Positions 49,476-56,645 of a stretch of 64,000 bases of DNA are shown here, piece after piece. This DNA comes from Bin87 sp965261925 (lineage in GTDB: Bacteria; Chloroflexota; Dehalococcoidia; Lucifugimonadales; UBA3495): assembly GCA_965261925.1 (NCBI GenBank), contig OZ253486.1, positions 1,426,001-1,490,000 on the forward strand. Reading direction: 5' to 3'. Each line of letters begins with the position of its first letter. Position 1 is the stretch's first letter. A program made the translations under genes and the position numbers. The notes under the pieces are model-generated. The model was not told the origin of the DNA and did not search any database. It worked only from the letters and a program-made list of their open reading frames with translations.

Positions 49476-49751
49476 TGAAACCAGGCCAGCTTGCTCTTGC
49501 CGAAGAGTTCTATGTGGACCCAGGAATCGGCGCCGCAGATGGTGGCACAAATGGCAATGGCAATGATGTCCACCAGCTTATGGCGTCGGGTGCGTTCCAC
49601 CCGTGGGTCGTCCAGGTCAGCGAAATGATCGAGAATAGTTGTTTTGGGTGGTTGTGCCATGCCTCACTGCCTCCATTTGGTTCAACGGATCATGGCACGT
49701 TAGCACATTTCTAAAAATACTATTAAGACGCGATTGCCCTGCCGCGCCAGC

Positions 49752-50477
49752 CTACTCCCCCGACTGTAGGCGAGCCAGTTCGGTTTCCAGTTGACGTACC
49801 CGTTCCACTGCAGCGTCCCGTTGGGCGATCGCGATGTCTCGCTGGGCCTTGGCCTCGGTCAGTTCCGGCAGGTACTCGCCGGCGTGCGGGTCCCAGAAGC
49901 GGAGGGAGCCGTCGTACCAGTGGAGTTCCAGGTCCAGCGCGGCGCTGTATCCTCGGATGACGTCGCCGTCTCCGCCGGTGACCTCTATGGGTACGTACCG
50001 TCCATCCACCAGCCGGTCGCCGGCCAGCGCGGCATTGTGGTAGCGACCGCCGGTATGATCGAAGCGCCAGTATTCCTGCACGGCGTAGCCGGCGTAAATA
50101 TCGCGCTTCTCGACGTAATCCCGCCGGCCGGTGCTCTTGGACGCCACCTCCAGCACGAAGTCCGGCGGTTTGCCGATTTCACTGATGGCGTACCCGTTGG
50201 ATTCCGTGATCTCCACCGTGGGAATCTCTAGACCGGTCGCCACCATGCAGTCCGGTTTGGGGGCATGGGGAATATCGCTGGGGGAGTAGCAGAGGTAGCC
50301 CTCTCCGCCGACGAACACGTCGGGACGGGAGCTGAAATGGTCCTCCAGGATCACATAGGCGCGACTGATGTAGGGGAATTGCTCCTGCATATCGGGCGGC
50401 AGCGGCGGGTCCGGGAGGGGAGTCAATCGCGGGTGGCGGCCAGCCGAGCCGAGTTGGGATGCAGATTTGGTGGTCAT
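49752..50477 (-). CDS. Uma2-family putative restriction endonuclease
   Basis: This 241-residue protein has the DUF820/Uma2 PD-(D/E)XK-like core: YVILEDHFSSRPDVFVGGEGYLCY, then PKPDCMVATGLEI, PPDFVLEVASKSTGRRDYVEKRDIYAGYAVQEYWRFD. The final 45 residues are a coiled coil (EAKAQRDIAIAQRDAAVERVRQLETELARL). Uma2 proteins are numerous in Cyanobacteria and Chloroflexota, and their biological role is not settled. A TATAAT lies 45 nt before the ATG on the minus strand. The gene stops exactly where the ISAs1 target duplication begins. Confidence 0.85.
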   Translation of the reverse strand: MTTKSASQLGSAGRHPRLTPLPDPPLPPDMQEQFPYISRAYVILEDHFSSRPDVFVGGEGYLCYSPSDIPHAPKPDCMVATGLEIPTVEITESNGYAISEIGKPPDFVLEVASKSTGRRDYVEKRDIYAGYAVQEYWRFDHTGGRYHNAALAGDRLVDGRYVPIEVTGGDGDVIRGYSAALDLELHWYDGSLRFWDPHAGEYLPELTEAKAQRDIAIAQRDAAVERVRQLETELARLQSGE

Positions 50478-50542
50478 GGGGGCCCCGGCTATGCGGCGAG
50501 TTACGCGGTGTGGTCGGGTGCGATTATAGCATCCGGTCAGCG

Positions 50543-50947
50543 TTACCCCGACACGACGTTCTCCAGGTGTTCGATGCTGAGCACGCGCCGGCCGGCTCCC
50601 AGCCTTATTGCCACCAGGTCGATGCGCCACTGCGGTTCCACGTCCATTCGTTCCGATTCGGACAGGAAGTGCTGCGCCGTCAGGGTCAGCCGTCGCGCTT
50701 TCGCCTCGGTCAGCGATGCCTCGGGCCCGCCGTAGGAGCTGCTGCGCCGGGTGCGGACCTCCACGAACGCCCAGATCGGTCCGTCCCGGGCGACCAAGTC
50801 GATCTCACCCCAGCGGCACCGGTAATTGGCCGCCACCACGCGATACCCTTTCGTCTCCAGATGCCGGCGCGCCAACTCTTCGCCGATTCTGCCAACCTGC
50901 CCCGGCGAGAGCCCCGAGGCCGGGCCGGGGTCATCCGGCGTCGGCAT
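50543..50947 (-). CDS. yraN: YraN/UPF0102-family endonuclease-like protein
   Basis: This 134-residue protein has a PD-(D/E)XK-like core: GRIGEELARRHLETKGYRVVAANYRCRWGEIDLVARDGPIWAFVEVRTRRS, the conserved GEIDL...FVEVR pattern of UPF0102. Its function is unproven. The position after rnhB is conserved in many bacteria. Its start overlaps the rnhB end by 17 nt, so the two are coupled. Upstream frame codons are not used. Confidence 0.9.
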   Translation of the reverse strand: MPTPDDPGPASGLSPGQVGRIGEELARRHLETKGYRVVAANYRCRWGEIDLVARDGPIWAFVEVRTRRSSSYGGPEASLTEAKARRLTLTAQHFLSESERMDVEPQWRIDLVAIRLGAGRRVLSIEHLENVVSG

Positions 50948-51572
50948 CTGACAGGAGCCGCGCCTGGCGCAACGGGCTGAAGGACCGGCGGTGTATCGGC
51001 GAAGGCCCCAGATCGGAGAGGCAGCGCAGGTGTCTCGCCGTCGCGTACCCCTTATGGCTGGCAAACCCATAGCCGGGATAGCAGCAGTCTGCCTGACGCA
51101 TGACCTCGTCGCGGGCCACTTTCGCCAGGATGCTGGCGGCAGCTATCGACAGCGATCTGGCGTCACCCTTGACCACGGCCCGATGCGGCAATGGACACTC
51201 CTTGATGGGCACCCAGTCCAGGAGCAGCGCTTCCGGCACCGGATGCAACCGGTCCACGGCAGCCAGCATCGCCTGGATCACGGCATGGCCGATGCCGATG
51301 CGATCGATGTCTTCGGGGTCAACCTGTTCCACCGCGTAGGCGAGGGCGTTCTGGCGTATCAGTTTCGCAGCTTCGGTACGCCGCCGCTCCGACAGCCGCT
51401 TGCTGTCGTCAATGGCGGCCAGCCAGGGTTCCGCGCCGGTCAGGGCGGGAGGCAGGATGACGGCGGCGGCGGCCACCGGGCCGGCCAACGGCCCGCGACC
51501 CGCCTCGTCCACGCCGGCGATCAGGCGATAGCCCTGGGCACGGAAATCCGCTTCCAGGGAAAGGTCAGGCAT
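50931..51572 (-). CDS. rnhB: ribonuclease HII
   Basis: RNase HII (213 residues) removes single ribonucleotides from DNA. Active-site motifs: IAGVDEAGRGPLAGPV (first Asp-Glu), LLLDWVPIKECPLPHRAVVKGDARSLSIAAASILAKVARD (later Asp residues), and YPGYGFASHKGY. It starts with MPDLSLE, overlapping the end of mnmA by 8 nt. The open frame continues upstream, but that part belongs to mnmA in another frame. Confidence 0.95.
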   Translation of the reverse strand: MPDLSLEADFRAQGYRLIAGVDEAGRGPLAGPVAAAAVILPPALTGAEPWLAAIDDSKRLSERRRTEAAKLIRQNALAYAVEQVDPEDIDRIGIGHAVIQAMLAAVDRLHPVPEALLLDWVPIKECPLPHRAVVKGDARSLSIAAASILAKVARDEVMRQADCCYPGYGFASHKGYATARHLRCLSDLGPSPIHRRSFSPLRQARLLSDADAG

Positions 51573-52707
51573 GGGCCAGCGTGACGCCAGCGGGTTCGGT
51601 TTGGGGCGCCGGTTCTGCGCCGGCGATGGGCCCGCCGCCCAGAACGGTGTCGCCCTGGTAGAAAACGGCGGCCTGGCCGGGGGTGATGGCACGCTGTGGC
51701 TCCCGGAACCTCACCAGCGCCCCCGTACCAGTGGCGGTAACCGTGGCGGGCGCTTCCGCGAACTTGTAGCGGATCTTGACCATCACGTCCAACGGTCCGG
51801 CCGGTGGCGGGCCGGCCACCCACGACACCGGATCGGCGTACAGCGTGTCCTGGTAGAGGTCCTTTTCGGATCCGACCACCACCTGGCGGGTGTCCGGTTC
51901 CAGCCGGATCACGAACCGGGGCGGACCGCCGGAGAGTCCCAGGCCACGCCGCTGCCCCACGGTGAAATACTGGATGCCCTCGTGAGCGCCCAGCACGTTG
52001 CCGGTGGCGTCCACGATTTCGCCGGGGCGCTCATCCGTGCGCTCACGGAGGAACTCCCGGTAGTCACCGGTGGGAATGAAGCAGATGTCCTGGCTGTCCG
52101 GCTTGTCGGCGTTGGGGAATCCGGCCTCCTCGGCCAAGCGGCGGATCTCCGGCTTAGGGTAATGTCCCACGGGCATCAGCGTTGCGGCCAACTGCTCTTG
52201 GCGCATCCCGAAGAGGACGTATGACTGATCCTTGTCGGCGTCCGCACCGCGTCGCAGGGCCAGCGAGCCGGACCCGTCCGGTTCAATGCGCGCGTAGTGC
52301 CCGGTGGCCACGTATGCCGCCTGGAGCATCTGGGCCCGCTGGGCCAGGAAGCTGAACTTGATCTTGTCGTTGCACGCGATGCAGGGGTGGGGCGTCCGCC
52401 CCTTCTCGTACTCCCGGCGGAAGTAGTCGATGACGAAGGCGCGAAACTCCCGCTGCACGTTCAGCACGTAATGGGGCACGCCCAGAATGCGGCAGACCGC
52501 GCGGGCGTCCTCCACATCGTCCAGGGTGCAGCAGCCACGGTAATACTCCGGCAGGTCGGCCTGGTCGATGTCGTACAGCTTCATGGTGACGCCGATGAGG
52601 TCGTAGCCCTCCCGGTGCAGCAGCAGCGCGGCCACCGAAGAGTCGACGCCGCCGCTCATGGCGACGACGGCGCGGTTGGGGATGGGTTGGTTTGACATGG
52701 AGTTCAT
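51565..52707 (-). CDS. mnmA: tRNA-specific 2-thiouridylase
   Basis: MnmA (380 residues) thiolates U34 of tRNA-Lys, -Glu and -Gln. The PP-loop is AMSGGVDSSVAALLL, the catalytic Cys pair lies in TPHPCIACNDKIKF and DSQDICFIP, and later segments GIQYFTVGQRRGLG and LYADPVSW are standard. A Pro/Ala/Thr-rich 25-residue tail is unusual. The gene follows two PaREP1-like genes with only 3 nt between, so it shares their transcript. Confidence 0.96.
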   Translation of the reverse strand: MNSMSNQPIPNRAVVAMSGGVDSSVAALLLHREGYDLIGVTMKLYDIDQADLPEYYRGCCTLDDVEDARAVCRILGVPHYVLNVQREFRAFVIDYFRREYEKGRTPHPCIACNDKIKFSFLAQRAQMLQAAYVATGHYARIEPDGSGSLALRRGADADKDQSYVLFGMRQEQLAATLMPVGHYPKPEIRRLAEEAGFPNADKPDSQDICFIPTGDYREFLRERTDERPGEIVDATGNVLGAHEGIQYFTVGQRRGLGLSGGPPRFVIRLEPDTRQVVVGSEKDLYQDTLYADPVSWVAGPPPAGPLDVMVKIRYKFAEAPATVTATGTGALVRFREPQRAITPGQAAVFYQGDTVLGGGPIAGAEPAPQTEPAGVTLAHA

Positions 52708-52710
52708 GTA

Positions 52711-53163
52711 TCAATTGTCGCCGGAGGCAACCCAATCGTCAAACGTCGCCCCGCCGGTGTATTCACCGGGGAGGAGGCCCCACAGCACTGACATCAGGAA
52801 CTGCGCATCGATCAGCGCCAGCTCCGTGTCAACGCGGTCCAGGTTGATTTCGTAGAAATTGCCATGCAGCATCTCAGCGTACATCAGAGACCGCCTGATC
52901 GCGTCTCGGTCGTCGGATTCATCCGCCAGTTGGCGGATGACGGCGCGGATATCCTCGTAGCCGAAATGGCTCCATCCGCGGTGGGTCGCCACCGCCTTGG
53001 CCAGTTGTGCCACCGCTCCCCAACCCTTTTCTCCAGCCTGGCAAAGGTCTCCATCGGCAAGATATATCGGCCATTTGGACCAATATTCTTTGGCCTTGGG
53101 AAGGTGCTTGCGGATGCGGGTTTCTCGCCGGGTAGGCGTTTCGCGTCGGGTTCGGGGTGGCAT
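52711..53163 (-). CDS. PaREP1/HEPN-like protein (paralogue B)
   Basis: This 150-residue protein starts with a basic arm (PPRTRRETPTRRETRIRKHLP). The helical core is AKEYWSKWPIYLADGDLCQAGEKGWGAVAQLAKAVATHRGW, then EMLHGNFYEINLDRVDTELALIDAQFLMSVLW. The final YTGGATFDDWV is shared with its neighbour. It belongs to the same group as the gene at 7532-7906. GAAGGA lies before the ATG. It ends 3 nt before mnmA. Function unknown. HEPN-like folds often act on RNA, so a link to tRNA modification can only be suggested. Confidence 0.7.
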   Translation of the reverse strand: MPPRTRRETPTRRETRIRKHLPKAKEYWSKWPIYLADGDLCQAGEKGWGAVAQLAKAVATHRGWSHFGYEDIRAVIRQLADESDDRDAIRRSLMYAEMLHGNFYEINLDRVDTELALIDAQFLMSVLWGLLPGEYTGGATFDDWVASGDN

Positions 53164-53165
53164 GG

Positions 53166-53618
53166 TTATCCTTCCCGCTCAACCCACTCGTCAAAGGAGA
53201 CCCCGCCGGTGTACTGATCTGGCAATTCAGCCCACAACGCCTCGATCAGGATTGCCACGTCGTTCAACGCCAACTCGGTCTGGAACCGGTCCAGGAACAC
53301 CTCGTAGAAATTGCCGTGCAACACGTCTGCGGAGGTCAGGCCACGGCTGATGACTTCTCGCTGCTCTCCCGCTTCATCGCCCACAGCGCGAATCACTTCG
53401 CGCAACCTGTCGTGGTCGGAGTGCTGCCATCCCCGGTGTGTGGCGACTGCCTTCGTTAACTGCGCCACCGCTCCCCATCCCTTCTCGCCGGCCTGACACA
53501 GATCTCCCTCAGCCAGGTAAGCCGGCCATTTCGACCAGTATTCCCGCGCTTTTGGCAGGCGCTTGCGGATGGCAGCGTCCCGACGTTCGGGAGATTGGCG
53601 GCGTTGTCGCGGTGGCAT
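53166..53618 (-). CDS. PaREP1/HEPN-like protein (paralogue C)
   Basis: The 150-residue product, close in sequence to the next gene, has a basic arm PPRQRRQSPERRDAAIRKRLP. The core is AREYWSKWPAYLAEGDLCQAGEKGWGAVAQLTKAVATHRGW, then DVLHGNFYEVFLDRFQTELALNDVAILIEALW and the ending YTGGVSFDEWVEREG. The duplication is recent enough that both arms and both ends still align. A possible -10 (TATACT, 53692-53697 on the minus strand) lies about 75 nt before the ATG. The frame is open further upstream, but the homologous start is used. Confidence 0.7.
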   Translation of the reverse strand: MPPRQRRQSPERRDAAIRKRLPKAREYWSKWPAYLAEGDLCQAGEKGWGAVAQLTKAVATHRGWQHSDHDRLREVIRAVGDEAGEQREVISRGLTSADVLHGNFYEVFLDRFQTELALNDVAILIEALWAELPDQYTGGVSFDEWVEREG

Positions 53619-53755
53619 CGTTGCTCGGTGGTATCGTTGCTCTGGGCTCAGCGTTCTGGGCTCGGTAGTCGCTTGCGGCCAGTATGTCGGTAGTATAGCA
53701 TCGGCCCAATTCGACCAGCCGATCCCATCCCGCAACCCGCCACGGAGGCAACCCC

Positions 53756-54709
53756 ATGCCCGTCACCTTTGGATGCTCGCTGCCCAGCCGGGGGGCCATG
53801 GCATCACCTGAAAACATGCGCAGCCTGGCGCAGCGCGCCGAGGACCTGTCCTTCGATCACGTCTGGGTCAGCGACCACATCATCATCCCCCACGAGGTCT
53901 CGTCGTTCTATCCCTACGCCGCCGACGGCGTCGCACCGTTCCAGCGCGACAACACCTACTTCGAGCCGCTGGCCGCGCTGAATTTCCTCGCCGGCTGCAC
54001 CACCCGCGTGAAGCTGGGCACCCACGTGCTCATCCTGCCCTACCGTAACCCGGTGCTCACCGCCAAGATACTGGCGACCTTGGACGTGCTCAGCGGCGGC
54101 CGCCTCATCCTGGGCGCCGGCGTGGGCTGGATGGAAGAGGAGTTCCAGGCCATGGGGCTGGACACCTACGCTCAGCGCGGCGAGGTCACCGACGAGTACA
54201 TCCAGATCTTCAAGGAGCTCTGGACGTCGGACAACCCCGAGTTCCACGGCAAGCACTACGACATCGGCGGCGCCGGCTTCCTGCCCAAGCCAGTGCAGAA
54301 GCCTCACCCTCCAATTTGGATCGGCGGACACACCAATCCGGCCATTCGCCGCGCCGCCACGCTGGGCGACGGCTGGATGCCCATCGGCCTGCGTCCGCCG
54401 GCGATCCTGGAACCGGAGGAACTGTCCGAGAAGATCGCCCGCCTGCGCCGGGTCACCGCAAGGGCCGGCCGCGACGAAAACGCCGTGGACCTGGTGTTCA
54501 GCACCGACTGCGTGTTCCACGACGAGCCGCCTGCCGACCGCCGCCTGGTGTCCGGCATTCCCGAGCAGATCGCTGCAGATCTGCGCCAGTACCAGGACCT
54601 GGGCGTGCAGCACTTCATCTTCAGCTTCCCCGCCGAAACTGCCGCCCAGCAGCAGGAGGCGATGGAACGCTTCTCCCGCGAGGTGATGCCGCTGATCCCC
54701 AACGACTGA
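53756..54709 (+). CDS. luciferase-like (LLM) flavin- or F420-dependent oxidoreductase
   Basis: This 317-residue TIM-barrel protein has LAQRAEDLSFDHVWVSDHIIIP, LNFLAGCTTRVKLGTHVLILPYRNPVLTAKILATLDVLSGGRLILGAGVGW, FHGKHYDIGG, and HPPIWIGGHTNPAIRRAATLGDGWMP. The pattern and length fit the TIGR03619-like F420-dependent branch (an assignment from memory). Such enzymes are multiplied in Chloroflexota and act on diverse organics. The substrate is unknown. GGAGG lies 7 nt before the ATG. Confidence 0.88.
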   Translation: MPVTFGCSLPSRGAMASPENMRSLAQRAEDLSFDHVWVSDHIIIPHEVSSFYPYAADGVAPFQRDNTYFEPLAALNFLAGCTTRVKLGTHVLILPYRNPVLTAKILATLDVLSGGRLILGAGVGWMEEEFQAMGLDTYAQRGEVTDEYIQIFKELWTSDNPEFHGKHYDIGGAGFLPKPVQKPHPPIWIGGHTNPAIRRAATLGDGWMPIGLRPPAILEPEELSEKIARLRRVTARAGRDENAVDLVFSTDCVFHDEPPADRRLVSGIPEQIAADLRQYQDLGVQHFIFSFPAETAAQQQEAMERFSREVMPLIPND

Positions 54710-54845
54710 TGCGGGCAGATGATGGGCGACCGCCAAGAGATTTGGCGGTCGCCCCGAACGGTTGGAGCGCGTTTCCGCCGTGACCGCCGGCCACGCTTAT
54801 GGCCTACGACTAGCACACAACGGTAGCCGGAGGTCGGCTTGTGCA

Positions 54846-55973
54846 TCAAACAAGATAAGCAAGGCCATCAATCTGGTGGCGCAATCTATCCATTGGGATC
54901 AGCGGCTCCGTACCACATGTCACGGCCAATTTTTCGACAAACTCCTGTTGGCTAAAATCGAAAGCTTCCCGTCGGTCATTGATGGCGATGGTCATTGTTA
55001 TGAGCTGTTGGCTGAGGTCTGGTCCTATACCAAATCTAGGCGCAGTGAACCGACGCCTCAGGAGGACCTCGGTCTGCGCACTATTGGTTGTCACTTGCTG
55101 GAGTTCCTCAGCGGTGAATGTGCTGAACAGGTAATTCAAGAAGGGCAAAAACGTCTCACTCACGAGCCTACTCCGGACAACCTCAGTAAGAGCATAGACG
55201 TTCTGATGAGCAAATATGATGTCCTTGACCTGGGAGTCAATCGTCAGCGATTTGAGACGAGCAAGCAACATGCCCGCGAAATCATTGACCGTTATGCCTC
55301 CAATGAAACCAATCATCGCAGTCAACAGTTCCTCAACTTTGACCTTGGTACCAAACAAGTTGGGCAATCCTTGGGTGGCTTGACGGGAGAAAATGTCGTG
55401 AATGAATCCTCCCGAAACCACACAGTACCTGTGGTGGTCGAGCACACTCAATAGTTGCTGCATCGACACGCCGCCGGTCGGGTTACCTTCGTAATCGTAG
55501 ATGGGCACCATGCGATTGCCTGTTCCGCTGAACATTTCCATGAGCGTTCGCACGGGCAAGGCAGACAACAACGCGGCGTCCTTGATTATTTCGTCATTCT
55601 GGTACAGGAACAGGGCAGGGAAGTCACTGGTTGGCGAGGTAAAAGTTACGCCGTTGGCCGAGCGGTCCCCGACCATTGATGCTCGAACCTCCGCGGGGAG
55701 AGACTTCTCCAGTTCTTTCTGGAGAGATCCTATCCGGAAAATCGGTCTGGCAGCTTCTTGCATATGATGGAGAACGCTGCCATATACGATCTCATGAGTG
55801 CCCAACTGCTTGGAAACCACGAACGGAGACTCCCATGCTCCCAAAGGGATTTCGCCCTTGGCCTCCGAGGCATCTACGCGCAAGAAATACGCGGTCCCGT
55901 ACAGAACCTCTTCAACCCTCCGATAGGCGAACAAAAGCCGTTCAACCTGATTTCCTTTCTCCGCCGTGGTCAT
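54846..55973 (-). CDS. protein of unknown function (375 residues)
   Basis: I recognise no domain. The protein is soluble-looking, mixed alpha/beta, and relatively rich in Phe, Thr, Gln and Asn. Codon use and lower GC differ from the neighbours and suggest transfer. Notable segments: RRVEEVLYGTAYFLRVDASEAKG, FPALFLYQNDEIIKDAALLSAL, RMVPIYDYEGNPTGGVSMQQLLSVLDHHRYCVVSGGFIHDIFS, KVEELLTAMIGFIGGITVNDFAGMLL, RRRFTAPRFGIGPDLSQQLI. The ATG has AGAGGTGA 5 nt before it. An in-frame ATG 16 codons upstream lacks this. It stands alone, converging with the LLM gene. Confidence 0.7.
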   Translation of the reverse strand: MTTAEKGNQVERLLFAYRRVEEVLYGTAYFLRVDASEAKGEIPLGAWESPFVVSKQLGTHEIVYGSVLHHMQEAARPIFRIGSLQKELEKSLPAEVRASMVGDRSANGVTFTSPTSDFPALFLYQNDEIIKDAALLSALPVRTLMEMFSGTGNRMVPIYDYEGNPTGGVSMQQLLSVLDHHRYCVVSGGFIHDIFSRQATQGLPNLFGTKVKVEELLTAMIGFIGGITVNDFAGMLLARLKSLTIDSQVKDIIFAHQNVYALTEVVRSRLVSETFLPFLNYLFSTFTAEELQQVTTNSAQTEVLLRRRFTAPRFGIGPDLSQQLITMTIAINDRREAFDFSQQEFVEKLAVTCGTEPLIPMDRLRHQIDGLAYLV

Positions 55974-56271
55974 GCGACTCACCTCTCCGCCAGAATTGGA
56001 CAAATTTAAAGCCTCGCACATTTCCCAACAGGATAGGCGAGTCCATCATCTTGGATGGCTTGAAATATTCTACCCTGCCAGAATCTCTGCCACCGACCGG
56101 CCCCACTGCACCTTCGTAAATTCTCCAATATGCCAGTCCGAAATAGCTGCCTCCGCAACGCCGGCAGCAGCCATGTCCGTGGCAATCTTGAACGCGGTCT
56201 TTCGGACATCCCAGTCACTTTACTCGTTTACGGCGCCGGGGCAGTCTGCTTTCTGATCCGGTGTCATGCTC

Positions 56272-56545
56272 ATACGAGAAGGGTCGTATAGATCGCCCAA
56301 GTTCTCCCCGCCATTTTGTCGGTACGATTAGCGTCGTCCGCGCGGTACAGGCCGCACCGGTTCGCAGGCCTGCGTACCATCCCACGTTGGCCAATTGCCG
56401 TTCGGATGTCACGAAGGTATCGATGAGTTCGTGACCTTCACAAAAGCAGTTACGTCGGCCGACGTTGATCCGAACAAACACCACGGCAACGTCCCGACAA
56501 CCCGGCGGGACGGCTCACTCCTTCGAGTCGCCCCGCCTTTATTTT
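56272..56545 (+). other. strongly structured region ending in a terminator, possible ncRNA or leader
   Basis: Several perfect or near-perfect stems occur in order. They are ATACGA/TCGTAT (56272-56289); a hairpin joining GGTACAGGCC with GGCCTGCGTACC near 56350-56385; and an outer stem GTTCGGAT/ATCCGAAC that encloses GTCACGAA/TTCGTGAC and the palindrome ACGTCGGCCGACGT, together a three-way junction (about 56400-56475). Last is an 11-of-13-bp GC stem with a TTTATTTT tail (56504-56545). A weak TATAGA lies at 56287. This does not match an RNA family I know. Confidence 0.5.
56504..56545 (+). terminator. Rho-independent terminator on the plus strand
   Basis: GGCGGGACGGCTC pairs with GAGTCGCCCCGCC (11 of 13 positions) around an 8-nt loop, and TTTATTTT follows. 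No plus-strand gene lies upstream that it could serve, which is why the preceding region is suspected to be transcribed as RNA. Confidence 0.65.
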
Positions 56546-56605
56546 GTCCCATCATGCGATGGCTAAACACCGTGAGCCAACCAATACCCACCCAAACCCC
56601 TATCG

Positions 56606-56611
56606 TATAAT
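56606..56611 (+). promoter_or_regulatory. -10 box of the DUF1015 gene
   Basis: A perfect TATAAT 34 nt before the ATG, with CGGAG between as ribosome site. No clear -35. Confidence 0.55.
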
Positions 56612-56645
56612 GCACCCCATCCGAACTCCCGGAGTCCTTCCAGTC

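Larger units (their letters stand above)
47084..49660 (-). pseudogene. ISAs1 transposase, split by IS66 insertion
   Basis: The first 62 residues (ending GKSKLAWFQ) lie at 49476-49660 and the remainder (from the TFLELPHGIPSHDTFGDVF segment on) at 47084-48043. The two parts rejoin without any base lost once the IS66 element and one target copy are removed. The protein is almost identical to the intact 378-residue enzyme of copy 2 (one seen difference is LLPGE against LLSGE). It cannot make an active transposase, though its ends could be moved by copy 2. Confidence 0.93.
47069..49741 (-). mobile_element. ISAs1-family element, copy 1, interrupted by an IS66-family element
   Basis: The ends are the perfect 18-bp inverted repeats CAGGGCAATCGCGTCTTA (47069-47086) and TAAGACGCGATTGCCCTG (49724-49741). 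The flanks CCGCGCCAGT and CCGCGCCAGC match at 9 of 10 bases, the decayed target duplication. Without the inner element and its 8-bp duplication it is 1,233 bp, exactly the size of copy 2 at 59287. The right end lies next to a Uma2 stop codon. Confidence 0.95.
55974..56645. other. low-GC accessory intergenic region with gene remnant and hairpins
   Basis: About 670 bp with no confident gene. On the minus strand, 56070-56219 encodes about 49 residues that look protein-like (VRKTAFKIATDMAAAGVAEAAI, then QWGRSVAEILAG before a TAG). There is no start codon at its head, so it may be the tail of a decayed gene. A minus frame at 56215-56484 (89 codons) could be its displaced front part. The right half, 56272-56545, is rich in inverted repeats. 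The DUF1015 promoter follows. Confidence 0.5.

Noticed and set aside
56215..56484. An 89-codon minus-strand gene as it stands
   Set aside because: It has no ribosome site or recognised motif and overlaps the inverted repeats. Kept only as a possible part of a frameshifted remnant.
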